Numbered from the stretch's first letter, positions 45,058 to 55,679 are shown. The stretch is 64,000 nucleotides of DNA from Dryococelus australis (GCA_029891345.1 CM057002.1:23546795-23610794), one strand, 5' to 3'. Numbers and translations: made by a program. The notes: generated by a model from the sequence alone, not told the origin.

Positions 45058-45337
45058 TACAGCCCTCGAGTATTTCGCGGATTGAGTTGGCAGCAAGCTA
45101 GGCTGAACAGCCCTACATACACTCGAGACATTATCGTTTGCTTATTGGTTGCTGTGATCATGTGAGGCTTCTGTACAGTACTGTCAAACACTCACTCACA
45201 TTGCGTATTACTGGCTCACAGTTAAACGGCGGGTGTCTAAAGAAGTCTCGTCCAATAACTACAGTAGGAGGGAAAAAAAACAAGTGTTCACAGTTTACCT
45301 CGCATCCGAGTGAATTCGCAAAATACTCGCTTCTCTA
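45058..45337. mobile_element. hAT-like MITE I, copy 1
   Basis: TACAGCCCTCGAGTATTTCGC at the left and TAGAGAAGCGAGTATTTTGC on the complement of the right. TCTATAGC (45050-45057) and TCTATAGA (45338-45345) flank it. 280 bp. Confidence 0.88.
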
Positions 45338-45439
45338 TCTATAGAAAGCGACAGGGTACAGCACAGAGCTAACGCCAGCTTACCTTGCAACAGATCACCT
45401 TCCCTTGCTCCACTGGTCCGTGGGGTCGTGATGGCGTGT

Positions 45440-45840
45440 GTACACCACGGCTAGCGGCATCGTCGAAGCCAGACGTGCAGCGAAGCCCCCCCCCCCCCCC
45501 CGTCGTGTAATTCGCTTCTCTCTCTCTCTCTCTCTCTCGCGCGCGCACGCGCCGCTCACGGAAACGGATATTATTCAGTTCGACGTGCCATTTTACGCGA
45601 CGCGCCGCGAAGAGATGTTCCCCATTCGCATGCAGATGAGGTTCCGGGAGAGAGTGTCGCGGCCGGGTATGCAAGTTGCTTCAGTTGAGGTCGGGCAGAT
45701 CCCCGCAGGGTCAGGCCGGGACGGACCTTCATTAGCGCTAACGCAACTGCCGGCGGCGATTAGACGTCCACGGGGCAGCCACTGCCGCCGCCAGATTCCA
45801 CACGCCGCGAACAAGAACACGCCGCAGTAGCACCACCAGA
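45440..45840. other. GC- and CpG-rich island
   Basis: Strong rise in GC and CpG relative to the surroundings, with a run of 16 C and a (TC)n/(GC)n stretch at its left edge (45487-45545). Open frames of about 100-130 codons occur on both strands. Could be a host promoter or 5' exon, but no motif supports a protein. Confidence 0.35.
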
Positions 45841-45893
45841 CGTCCATACGTCCATTCGTAGTTATACAGGCTGTCCCAGCGTCCACCTATAAG

Positions 45894-46159
45894 TAGAGAC
45901 CCCGTCATATTCGCTCTATTTTTTTTTGCGTCAAGCTAAAATTCACAGTACTGTAGATACTCGAGTCGGCGTCGTTTCTCCATTGGCTGCTGCCTTGACG
46001 GGAAGTCACTCCCTTTCTGAGTGGAGCGTTCATATATTGGCGCAGAGTTACCAGGGGCGTGTCAAATAAAGACTGGTCCAATGACAAACGCATTGCAAAA
46101 GGAAAGCGAATTAAGTTTAACATGTCCTCAAATAATAACGCGAAATTTGCAGGTCTTTA
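45894..46159. mobile_element. hAT-like MITE H, copy 3
   Basis: TAGAGACCCCGTCATATTCGC at the left and TAAAGACCTGCAAATTTCGC on the complement of the right. CCTATAAG is duplicated exactly at 45886-45893 and 46160-46167. The second copy is also the left flank of MITE F1. Confidence 0.93.
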
Positions 46160-46167
46160 CCTATAAG

Positions 46168-46461
46168 TAGGGATAGTAACATTTCGCGAGTTAATTTAAG
46201 GACAAGGTAGGCGTCAAACATGTGTACGCCGAATTCTGCTTTGTAATTGGATCGCAGTTTATTAAACACGCCCTGGACGACTCGAAGCCAATAGCAGACT
46301 GGAAAGGTAACAGGTGGCGAAACTCATGCCGCCAGGTGTGGCGTAACACTGGCTACTCACTGGGGAAGGAACCAGTGGACAAACATCTGAGGCTCGATTA
46401 TACACAGGACTGTGGAGTCTAGCCTACAGGTCACTGAACTCGCGAAATTTTCCTATCCCTA
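46168..46461. mobile_element. hAT-like MITE F, copy 1
   Basis: TAGGGATAGTAACATTTCGC at the left, TAGGGATAGGAAAATTTCGC on the complement of the right. Flanks CCTATAAG (46160-46167) and CCCATAAA (46462-46469). 294 bp. Confidence 0.9.
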
Positions 46462-46469
46462 CCCATAAA

Positions 46470-46692
46470 CTGTAAAGTGAGCACTTTTGAGGCAATAGCT
46501 ACTTTTTCCTCCCAGCCATTTGTTATCCTTTCACCGCCTTTTTTAGTAAATATTTCCATGTAAGTAATAAACACAGTATACTTATTCCATCGCTCGCAGG
46601 TTAACGTCTAAAGCTAAAATAAAATATATTTATTGACTATTATTCCAAATGAGAGGACTTTCAAAAGTGCTCACTTTAACGTGAATAGCCTA
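46470..46692. mobile_element. MITE B, copy 4 (left tip missing)
   Basis: CTGTAAAGTGAGCACTTTTG to GCTCACTTTAACGTGAATAG. Internal CCATGTAAGTAATAAACACA matches other B copies. The first dozen bases are missing where MITE F1 abuts. Confidence 0.88.
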
Positions 46693-47060
46693 TACCATTG
46701 CGAAACACCCTGCAGTATGTTCAAATAGAGACAATATTTCTCGACGCTGCAGAAAACTAAAAGATACATGTTCGCAATTTGTGACAACACAGTTGCCCTT
46801 ACACGGTCGATGTTTTCCTGGGCCCTCACAGATTTCACACTACCGCCCGGTCTTTTGTCTGCAACAGACGTTGTAGCGCGCGCAACTTACTCACCCAGTT
46901 CGTGATGGTGTGATGTTAGGGTACCCTCCCGTGTCTTCCAGTATTGAAATATTGCCTAAACAATCGCTGTGTTATGACAACAAAATCGTTATGTTTGAAA
47001 TACGCTTCCATTGCGAACGCGCATTGTGCAGGTAACCACTGCTCCATGTTTACTGACAAT
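46693..47060. other. Unassigned stretch
   Basis: Nothing recognisable. Confidence 0.4.
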
Positions 47061-47068
47061 GGCATCAC

Positions 47069-47345
47069 TAGCGATAGGGAAATTTCGCGAATTGATTTCG
47101 GGACGAGATAGACGTCAAAATTATATATATATAGTGAAGTCGTCTTCGCAATTTGATAACAGTTTATTAGACCCGCCCTGCAAGCCTCCTAGCCAACTGC
47201 AGACTTGCAAGGAAACACCTTGCGACTCCCATAACTGCCAATTGTGGGGCAACAGTCAATGAACACACAGCTGAGGCTCCAGTATGCAGAGGACTGAGGA
47301 GTATAGCCTACAGGTTATTGAACTCGCGAAATTTTCCTATCCCTA
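47069..47345. mobile_element. hAT-like MITE F, copy 2
   Basis: TAGCGATAGGGAAATTTCGC at the left and TAGGGATAGGAAAATTTCGC on the complement of the right. GGCATCAC is duplicated exactly (47061-47068, 47346-47353). 277 bp. Confidence 0.95.
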
Positions 47346-47467
47346 GGCATCACTCGCCGGACAGGTCTGGCCGTATCACGCCATCCCCACCCTAGGGACA
47401 CACGAGTACTAGGCGAGTCGAAATTGTAGGTGAACGCTGGGAGACATCTTGTACTTACAACTTTTGT

Positions 47468-47697
47468 GGGGCCACGATGGCTGAGCGGCTAGACTGCTCG
47501 CCTCCCACCATGACCAGTCCCCGGGCCGAGTACCTCCCGGATTTTCGCAAGTGGGTATCGTGCCGGACGGTGCCGCTGGTCGGCGGGTTTACTCGGGTAT
47601 CTTCCGTTTCCCCCGCCCTTACATTCCGCCGCTGTTCAATTCGCACCTACTCTCAAGACCTCGTTGTTAAGAGCCGCTCAAATATATCATCTCAACT
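47468..47697 (+). mobile_element. SINE M, copy 3
   Basis: GGGGCCACGATGGCTGAGCG (box A) and the family body (GATTTTCGCAAGTGGG, CGTGCCGGACGGTGCCG, CTCAAGACCTCGTTGTTAAG). The box B region is degraded (CCAGTCCCCGGGCC). Confidence 0.87.
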
Positions 47698-47705
47698 CTC
47701 ATTAT

Positions 47706-47957
47706 TAGGGACCTGCAAAATTCGCGTTATTGTTAGGCGTCAGGTGCAACTTTACAGCTCTGTATGTACTCGAGCCAGCGTAGTTTATTCGTAGCCAGTA
47801 ATAAGCAGGCAGCAGTAGCGTGAGTGTTTGACAGTCTCGTGCAGAGGCCTCACTTGATCACCGCAATCAATAAGCAATCAATAATGTCTCGAGTGTACAG
47901 ACGGCTGTTCAGCCTAGCTTGCTGGCAACTCAATCCGCGAAATACTCGGGGGCTCTA
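47706..47957. mobile_element. Chimeric hAT-like MITE: H left part, I right part
   Basis: The left 85 bp (TAGGGACCTGCAAAATTCGC to CTCGAGCCAGCGTAGTTTA) belong to family H. The rest (CAGTAGCGTGAGTGTTTGACA to GCGAAATACTCGGGGGCTCTA) belongs to family I. No matching 8-bp duplication: the flanks are CTCATTAT and GTTATTGA. Confidence 0.8.
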
Positions 47958-48036
47958 GTTATTGAGCGTTCCACTTTTAGCTCGTATTAGTTACGTGACC
48001 TTGAGACGTTAAATATATATATTTTACTAGGAAGGC

Positions 48037-48325
48037 ACCTTAACACATTCAGGTCTGCACATATTTACTATAATTGAAGATAAGTTAGAAGTTAATCGCC
48101 TGTATAGACCACTGCAGAAAAGTCTATTCTGTTGGTTTCTGTATTCCTACTTACCACTCTTCTATTGGTCCACACCACACTGGGCGTATTTACTGTGCTC
48201 TACAACGTTCATCACTGGCTGGTCATCAGCCACTGGGGTCGCAGAGCTGATTATGCTCCAATCAAATGTCTCTTACCGTGTAAAGGTTTTACAATCAATC
48301 GTGTTCTTTTATAAGGGTATAAAAA
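48037..48325. repeat. Dispersed repeat O, copy 3 (inverse)
   Basis: Starts TTAACACATTCAGGTCTGCA; internal TTCTATTGGTCCACACCACAC, GTTCATCACTGGCTGGTCAT and CTCCAATCAAATG are complementary to copies 1 and 2. Confidence 0.65.
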
Positions 48326-49011
48326 TATTTCTTTCGCAGGAATACTATAGCTGCTGAGTTGTATTGTTCTTGTAGGATCCTGTTAAATACTAGCTGAACA
48401 ATGGCTCTATAACCATGCTAGTTTTAGTGTCGAGGACGAAGAAATGTTTAAATTGGCGTTGCCCGAACTTAGCTCGAGCATAGTTCAGTATGTGTTAACG
48501 ACGAGAGGGTGGTTCGCCAGGGAAATTCAGTGGCGTGACGCGTGACGCGTTGCGAAGGGAGGGCACGTCTGGCGGGGCACAGGTGACCGTCGAGCCCGGC
48601 TCACACACCCGCCTGCTGTCTCCAGGGACGAACAGGCGGATCCTGGTGGTGTAAGTGGGGGGGGGGGGTGTTGGACCGGAACATATATCAATACAGTTAT
48701 CGCTCCGCCGAGGGGCAACGCGTGGGTATGGCGCGGGGAAGGGGAGTTGTACAACGGCACTTCAGGGGGGCAATGGAACCCCGCGGCCGCATGCAGTTTT
48801 TAAACGGCACTTCTCCACAGGCGCTTATTTTTCCCGGGGATATCACAGAACTGCTCCCAGGCCTGGTGTAATATGCCGCACTTGTTCTCTTTTATCTCGT
48901 CCTGCCCGCTGTATTACCTCATACATTAAACCTCTGCACAGTCGCTTGACAATTTCGGTCACTTTATTTAACCTGTCCTGGCACGGTGGTCTATATATTG
49001 GACGTGGTTGA
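48326..49011. other. Unassigned stretch, GC-rich in the middle
   Basis: 48490-48870 is GC-rich with a G run of 13 at 48656-48668. Overlapping open frames on both strands but no known motif. Confidence 0.4.
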
Positions 49012-49260
49012 GTGGATGTAGCCCTTTAAGACAAACTTTATCTAAGGGATTGAGGTGTTGCAAACAATACACTTTTATGTACTCAAGTGGACACCACACT
49101 TGTTTCGTTGTCACAGCCAATGAGCTGTAAGTTGTGGGTTCGGCTACGTTAACACGAATGAACTGTCTCCTAGACCAGCTAGACGGTCTGCGAATCATTT
49201 GCCCACAGGTAAGATCATTGGAGACTGAACTTAGCAGTGTGCATTACAGGCCAAAAAATT
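49012..49260. repeat. Repeat K, copy 4
   Basis: AGCCCTTTAAGACAAACTTTA, ACTTGTTTCGTTGTCACAGC and CATTGGAGACTGAACTTAGC follow the K order, and GGTCTGCGAATCATTTGCCC matches copy 3. Confidence 0.6.
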
Positions 49261-49263
49261 ACC

Positions 49264-49685
49264 TAAAGGCTTTCCACGATAAAGTGAGCACTTTAGAAAT
49301 GAATCTTAAAAAAAAAAGTCACTGCCCCTGTAGCATATATTTTAATGGGCGCATTGAGTGACATTCGCCCAGTAAAGTTGGTATTGATGGATGGAAACAG
49401 TTCCATATCTTAAAATCGAATAAAAAGTGCAAGGTAACAATTTAATAACTTTAAATTAATTATTTCGCTTTCTGTTTTTTAATGCATCGAAATGTAAAAA
49501 TTAGCACATTTTGTAAAGTGTTTACTTTCTTAATAATTTCATCGTTTCATTTGACCGACGCATGAATAAAGTGACGAGGCCCATACCAGTGTTAATTTTA
49601 CATAAGGCGGCGAAATACACAACGTGTATACAAGTAAATCTTTAGCGGGGCTTTCAAAAGTGCTCATTTTACTGTGAACATTCTA
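49264..49685 (-). mobile_element. MITE A, copy 11
   Basis: AAAGGCTTTCCACGATAAAG to CTCATTTTACTGTGAACATT, with the complete set of family landmarks. Confidence 0.92.
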
Positions 49686-49972
49686 TAGATGTGCGTAATG
49701 AACACAATTGAATGGGTTAATGTCGTACCCTAGCTGTACACAGCAGAAAACTGTATCCAGTAAGGTGACTGAATCCCTCACGTAGCAGGAAACATAATTT
49801 GTTGTTTAGATTATATTACGTAATCGCATAAACAGCTTAAAAGAAAACACAAAATTCGCTATTATTAATCTGGACACATGACAGTGTGTTTTGCTAGTAC
49901 TAGTATAGTTATAAACAAAATTTTGTTCGTACCATCCCTTAAAATTACATTTTTATAAATGCCTGGAAGAGT

Positions 49973-50669
49973 TAACCCCTTTCTGACCACATTTAATTTA
50001 TGGTTTTGGGTAATGCAAATAAGAAACACTTTATATACATTCTGTACACATTTTTTGTTATTTGGTTATCTGAAAGAGCTTTCGAAAAGTGCCCTCTTAA
50101 TGAAGTTATTAGTTTTCAAATCATTATAGTTTTCAAAATATAACTCTCAACAGTTTTAATTTCCCAAATTCTGCAGTATACTAGGCTTTGCTCCTAGATA
50201 TTTGTTTCAGTCAAATTGCATATAATACAATCTGTGTAGTGTGCAGAACATACCGATTCAGTATGGGTGCGATATATAAACAGGTGAGCGAGTGTTGGCA
50301 CTCTGAATTTTTTTGTTGAAAAAGGGGTCAGAATTGTCGCAAATATATTTCTGTTCATTCAAGCGAAACTGTTAATATTCATTTAATAAATAGTTTAAAC
50401 CTTAAACTGCAGAAGAAAAGTTGTTTTTGTTCCTTTCGTAGCTTGTAACACAAATGCAGTATCCCGAGCTTAGGCTCTAATTCCAGACTTTTAACCAGTC
50501 TATAACACTGTTGTGTCAGAATTTGAGTGTTGTATTTTGAAAACTGTAATGATTTGACAACTATCAACTGCATTAAGAAGGCATTTTTCGAAATCTCTCT
50601 CAGGTGACCAAATTCCAAAAAAATTATAAATATCACCTTAAGGCGAAACATAACTTGTTTCGCTACCAC
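49973..50669. repeat. Possible repeat K, copy 5, with unassigned interior
   Basis: TTAACCCCTTTCTGACCACA (49973) is a K-type left end, and ACATAACTTGTTTCGCTACC (50648) a K core. The 600 bp between are unassigned, so this may be an interrupted or unrelated pair. Confidence 0.4.
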
Positions 50670-50890
50670 TCTTGACAGCCTATGAGGGTGAAGTGAGGTG
50701 AGCACGAAGCAGTGCTGGAATGCAAGGGCGGGGGGAAACCCGATATTCCCGAGGAAACCCCGCCGACCGGCAGCATCGTCCGGCACAATTCCCACGTGCG
50801 AAAAACCGGGATAGAGGTCCCGCCGTAAAACGAATCCGGTTCGTTTTGGTGGGATGCTAGTAGTCTGTCCACTAGATCACCGCGGCCCCA
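50670..50890 (-). mobile_element. SINE M, copy 4
   Basis: Minus-strand GGGGCCGCGGTGATCTAGTGG, then AATTGTGCCGGACGATGCTG and GCACTGCTTCGTGCTCACC. Box B is degraded (CGGATTCGTTTT). Confidence 0.82.
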
Positions 50891-51007
50891 GTGACAGGAA
50901 CCTGCGCCGGGGAGGGCAGAAAACTGGACCGCCACAATACGAAATAACACGTTCAACATATTCGCTAACGAAAGTTACCTCAATAAAGACAAATTCCTCT
51001 CGCGCCG

Positions 51008-51008
<1 letters not shown>

Positions 51009-51059
<51 letters not shown>

Positions 51060-51060
51060 G
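51009..51060. repeat. (CA)n(CG)n compound microsatellite
   Basis: A CA run of 18 units followed by a CG run. The CG tail is probably Z-DNA prone. Confidence 0.95.
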
Positions 51061-51288
51061 CTTACTTTGGCACATTTTACAACTCAGCAACGCTAGCGAC
51101 AACCACACGATTTTTAATAAAAGTATTTATTTAGTTATTAGGAGAGGTATAGACATCTTTCCAAACCTATAATCCAATTTAAAGGAAGTCTGAAGTAAGA
51201 AATAATTAAAATTAATAAACGAATTTGGAGGATATTTAAATAAAGATTTGTTCTAAACATGTGCTGAAAATTTTATATAAGTTATGTT

Positions 51289-51584
51289 TAGAGACATGCA
51301 AAATTCGCGTTATTATTTGGGGGCACGTTAAACATAAAACACTTGTTCCTTTCCAATATGTTCGCAACTGGACGACACTTTAATCTGGCAAGTACTGTGT
51401 CACTCTACGCCAATAAATGAACTCTTCGCAATTGTGTGCCCCAACCACGTGCAGTTCAGTCAGAAAGGGCGTGGCTTCACATCTGTGCAGCAGCTAATGG
51501 GGAAACGACGCTGGCTCCGGTATACAGAGAACTGTGAAGTTCATCATGATGCCAAAAAAATAACGCGAATTGTGCATGTCTCTA
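51289..51584. mobile_element. hAT-like MITE H, copy 1
   Basis: TAGAGACATGCAAAATTCGC at the left and the mirrored GCGAATTGTGCATGTCTCTA at the right. GTTATGTT is duplicated exactly (51281-51288, 51585-51592). 296 bp. Confidence 0.95.
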
Positions 51585-51592
51585 GTTATGTT

Positions 51593-51976
51593 CCTTCCTG
51601 AAAAAAAAACACATTTGCCTGTGGTGGAATTTCAGAATTTTCTCTTTCTTTTTCTGTAACTTGTAAAAAAATTTCTAAGACCTCCGGACTCACTAAGAAT
51701 TACTTACAGACCTTTGATCTGCAGTAATATTAGTAATATGGACCGTTCATAACCTAGAATAGTAGAGATGTTAACGATTCTGTTACTCTAAAAGAAAGAT
51801 ACAGTATTTGGGCACTGAGAATATTATTGTAAAATGCTGACCGAAGGGGAAAACCTTCGCGTTACGCACGCGACGACTTTGTGTACTGGGGCTGAATGGA
51901 ACAACTCTGCCTGTGATCACAAGCGGACGGAGAACTATCTGTAACAGGATATCCCGGCTTCTGCTGTGCGACGTCC
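51593..51976. other. Unassigned stretch
   Basis: Nothing recognisable; part of a 123-codon minus-strand open frame without motif. Confidence 0.4.
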
Positions 51977-52150
51977 TCTCTCCAAGGGCGTGGCAAAGGG
52001 GCTTGATACCAGCCCCGCAATTCACAAAAAAAAAAAAAAAAAAAACAGCAGAAACTTCAAAAACATATTTAGAGAGTCGTGATTTACGATTAACTGGCAA
52101 AGAACAAATAACACACGAAACATTCTGCAGAATTATTTCTTTTAATGCGC
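51977..52150. repeat. Diverged duplicate, copy 1 (partner 52925-53108)
   Basis: AAGGGCGTGGCAAAGGGGCT, an A-rich stretch, AACTGGCAAAGAACAAATAACACA and TTATTTCTTT occur in the same order as at 52925-53108 (GAGCGTGGCAAAGTGGCTCA, AGCTGGCAAGCACACAACTA, TTATTTCTTTCATTGCAGC). Confidence 0.55.
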
Positions 52151-52477
52151 TCAAAATTTGTGGTATTTCATATACATCAGTTTAACTAAAAAAGATGTAC
52201 AAAAATATATAGTATAGGAAACCTACAATTGCTGAACCAGCAATAAATTCATTTTACTCTAAAATATACATTAAAAAATCTAAAACTATATGATTCCTTT
52301 AATATGCGCACAGACAACGTGGTGTGACAATAACGTTTAAAAGCGCAACTCACAATCTGACATTCTGGAGAGAATTTCTCATATTGAAAGCCTTTCAAAA
52401 GGACGTTTGGTTTCCTTGCACAACTTTTGAAAGTTCACACTTACCACCATTTTAAAAATGGAATCTTTAAAAATGTT

Positions 52478-52806
52478 ACAATTGATAGAGCAAAAATTTT
52501 ATTTTACTCAAAATGGCTTGTCTCAAACCTAGAAGCCATTTTCTGGTATTCCACTATCATGAGTACTGACAGAATAAAAGTTTACTTTACACAATATGGC
52601 TAGGTTGAAACTATAAGCCGTTTTCAGATATTTCACTAGCATGAATAATGGCTGACAAATAGTTTACGTTACACAGTATGGCTATCAGCCATTCTCGAAT
52701 ATTCCTCAATCATGAAAATTGGCTAAATAACAGTTTATTTTACACAATATGGCTATGCTAAAACTGTAAGCCTGTTTAGCCATTTTATGTTATGCCTCAA
52801 ACGTGA
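52478..52806. repeat. Tandem array of about four hairpin-bearing ~80-bp units
   Basis: Each unit has TTTAYTTTACACAATATGGCT followed by a complementary AGCCATTTT-type segment and a TATTCCACTATCATGA-like end. In the first, AAAATGGCTT and AAGCCATTTT can form a perfect 10-bp stem. Units diverge in length (71-92 bp). Confidence 0.65.
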
Positions 52807-52924
52807 ATACTGTGAGATTTTTTCTTTAAAAATCTCCTTGATATAAAACGTTATTTCCAATAACAATTATTATATCATTTACAAAATACGGGATTATTTT
52901 CGTAGTACATTTTTGGGCCGCCCC

Positions 52925-53108
52925 TAACTTAAGAGCGTGGCAAAGTGGCTCATATAACTCAGCCCAGCATCATACATCAAAGACACAGAAAAAAATGTCC
53001 ACAACCCTTCAAATCAAAGTGTAAGATTCATAAAGCTGGCAAGCACACAACTAAACACATGAATATTTCAGAACTTTGATCCCTTTAATTATTTCTTTCA
53101 TTGCAGCA
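52925..53108. repeat. Diverged duplicate, copy 2
   Basis: Partner of 51977-52150, same orientation, about 945 bp downstream. Confidence 0.55.
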
Positions 53109-54946
53109 AACAGGAGTACAGAAATAGAAACTTTACAATATACCTTTCTCCCACTTTCCTTCACTCACAAAGTGTAAACGCTTAAATACGCCGATCATAG
53201 AAGGAAAACGTTTCTTTGAAATTCCTACACAAAAGCGCATTCTTTTTAATACAATGATTTACTTTGTTTGCCTTGTGTTAACTGAGAATTTCATTTCTCA
53301 ATATTTTACTTAGAACAATCATGCAAGATGTTCTGCCTATACTATATTCTGAAATGTTTTGGAACATAGAATTCTTTATTAACAGACTAATTTTATAACA
53401 TGGTATTGACAAGACAATATTTCAAGAACGATGTGATTATTCAGAAATGAAATTTTCTATTACAAAACATTTAATAAAAAATGGTTATTTTCTGGCTAAA
53501 CAAAATTCCTATATCCATTTGATATTTCAAACAGAAATTACCATAGTTGATTTTATTTTGCTGGCTAAACAGTATTTCAAAAACTATTTTATATTTCATT
53601 TCATTACTGGATCAAAAATTCTAGACCAGGATCTAATGGCTACAAGCTCCTTGAGTTCCGCCAATTCTGATTCATTAAAATTCAGTTTCATGGTTTCAGG
53701 AAATTTATTATATTTCATACATGTATTAAAATTTTTTTGATTTACCGTATTTAAGAAATATACGAATTTCTAAAGTCTTTTATGCGCTCCTGCATGGCGC
53801 CTGCCGGCTAAGAACTTCAACATATCCTTCCTGATGTGACTAGAAGGTTCCTTATAATGAAGTATACATCAAATTACTTATCTGTAGTCAGAAGTTCTCA
53901 GGGCTGCTCTTCTCTTCGACTGAGCCAGTCCTAAGACTATATATAATGGAATATTAGCATTATCCCCTATAGAGGTAACACCAATGGACCAGCCAATGAG
54001 GCGAATACAGAATATTCTAAAATATTCTTGAAAGATCAAAAAGTTGTGACCTCACGTAAAAAGTTCAGACCACGTGTCTCCACGCACGACGACGAAGTGC
54101 GCCACTAGGGCGCCCCAAACGGTGACAGCGCCAGTCTTCAGTCAACAGTGAAACAACCCGTGAGACGAACATGCTGCCATTTTCTACCACGACGGTCTAC
54201 ACTTTGCCGTAGCAAAGACACACCGCAGATCGTCCAGGGCTCAAAGTATACGCAGGATAGTGTTTATTCTAAAGCAGGTGTAAATTAAGAAACCACCACT
54301 GTCCATTTTAGTACAAAATTCTTCGTTTTCGGTGATGGGATCTTTCCCTCAGCGGAAGTGGACGAGTGATGCACCTGATTTGAAACGGTTGTAGTACGGA
54401 AACGGTACGTTTCCGGACATGGGTTCCTATTCAAAATCGTCTTACTCAGTCCCCTATACAAGTCCAAGGAGTTTGTAAGGGGAATTTCCGAGCATCCCGT
54501 ATACTGCGAACTCCAACTCCACGCACCAGCAGAATGGCGCCACTGGCCATCAACATGACGAAATTCTGTTCGCCAATCAGCGCCTAGTAACTTACTCGCT
54601 GGCCAGCATCCTAGCCAATAGTGAATATTTCGCGACACGCGGTAACCAATCGGACCGGAAGACCGTTTGTGCAGCCAATCAGCGAACGGGTACGACCCCA
54701 TCTAAGGAAGCTCCGCCACGCCCATTCCACTTATGTATTCTTACCTATTCTTTTCTCCTGTATGTTAGACAGTGGAGGAAGGGCTGTAGGTTTTTTTTTT
54801 TACTTTCGGTTTTATTCCAGAAGGCTTGGTATTACGCGTGTTATTACTTATTATCTCGGGCGTGCTCCGATAGATCTATTCACATGCTCTGTCACTCAAA
54901 ACTGGCAAATTTTCTAAATACATACAAATAAGATTACGAGCGGAAC
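53109..54946. other. Unassigned stretch
   Basis: 53110-54050 AT-rich. 54060-54720 more GC-rich, with several CCAAT motifs (CCAATAGTGA, ACCAATCGGACC, GCCAATCAGCG); no gene recognised. Confidence 0.4.
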
Positions 54947-54954
54947 GTTATCAT

Positions 54955-55196
54955 AAGAAACCTGAAGAATTCGCGGATATATTTTGGGACCAGCTAGACT
55001 TCAAAACATGTGTGTTTATATAACTTCAGCCATTGGTCCACGTGGTGTTTGACACCTCCTGGAGAAGGCTAACCCAATCGTCGCCTTCCACCGTGGCAGG
55101 AGACGACCAATGTACAGTTGATATCAGCATATTTGTTCATGAAACTGTAGAGTCTAGCCTGCAAGTCATTGCACTCGCGAATTATTCAGGTCTCTA
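54955..55196. mobile_element. hAT-like MITE J, copy 1
   Basis: AAGAAACCTGAAGAATTCGC at the left and TAGAGACCTGAATAATTCGC on the complement of the right. GTTATCAT (54947-54954) and GTTATTAT (55197-55204) flank it. 242 bp, same length as copy 2. Confidence 0.92.
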
Positions 55197-55204
55197 GTTA
55201 TTAT

Positions 55205-55400
55205 ATACCTTTTATACTTTAGAGTGCGGTGCATATTTAGTTACAGTTAAGACAAGTCATAAGTGAGGCGCCTATATTCACGAATATATGACCAACAGTT
55301 CTCTTGATCTCTGTATTCCCAGTTACAACCGCTAAATTGATTCACACAACACCAAACACACTTACTGTGTGCTATACAATGTTCATTGCTGGCCGGCTGC
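55205..55400. repeat. Dispersed repeat O, copy 4 (partial)
   Basis: GTGCATATTTAGTTACAGTT, CTCTGTATTCCCAGTTACAA and CAATGTTCATTGCTGGCCGG align with 48055-48220. Confidence 0.5.
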
Positions 55401-55407
55401 AGAAATA

Positions 55408-55672
55408 ATTATGGTACGCATGAAAATGTTGCTGTTAATAGCTCACGAACTGTTGGACCTGAGTGAAATTTTATTAGTGCGCTGGCATGCCTAAAGCCTG
55501 CAGATTTAACTATGATATGGTTTTCGAAATTATCGTACAAAATCCTAACGTTATGCCATTATTATGGTACGCCCACGCCATACTAATTATGGTACACTCG
55601 TACCATAACTATGGCACACAACAAATGGGTACAGAACTTGTGTACGATAATTATGGTACATCCAAACCCAAC
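55408..55672. repeat. Fragment with reiterated ATTATGGTAC motif
   Basis: AATTATGGTAC occurs four times and its inverse or near forms (CGTACCATAA, CGTACAAAATCC, CCATACTAATT) three times. Similar in layout to the other motif-reiterating elements. Confidence 0.5.
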
Positions 55673-55679
55673 TTTTAAT

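Noticed and set aside
45438-45830. 130-codon plus-strand frame
   Set aside because: Lies in a GC-rich island where long frames arise by chance; contains poly-Pro and Ser-Leu runs from C and TC repeats; no homologous motif.
47706-47957. Two separate truncated MITEs placed side by side
   Set aside because: Both outer ends are intact, and the join is internal with no duplication or spacer; a chimera is simpler, though deletion between neighbours remains possible.
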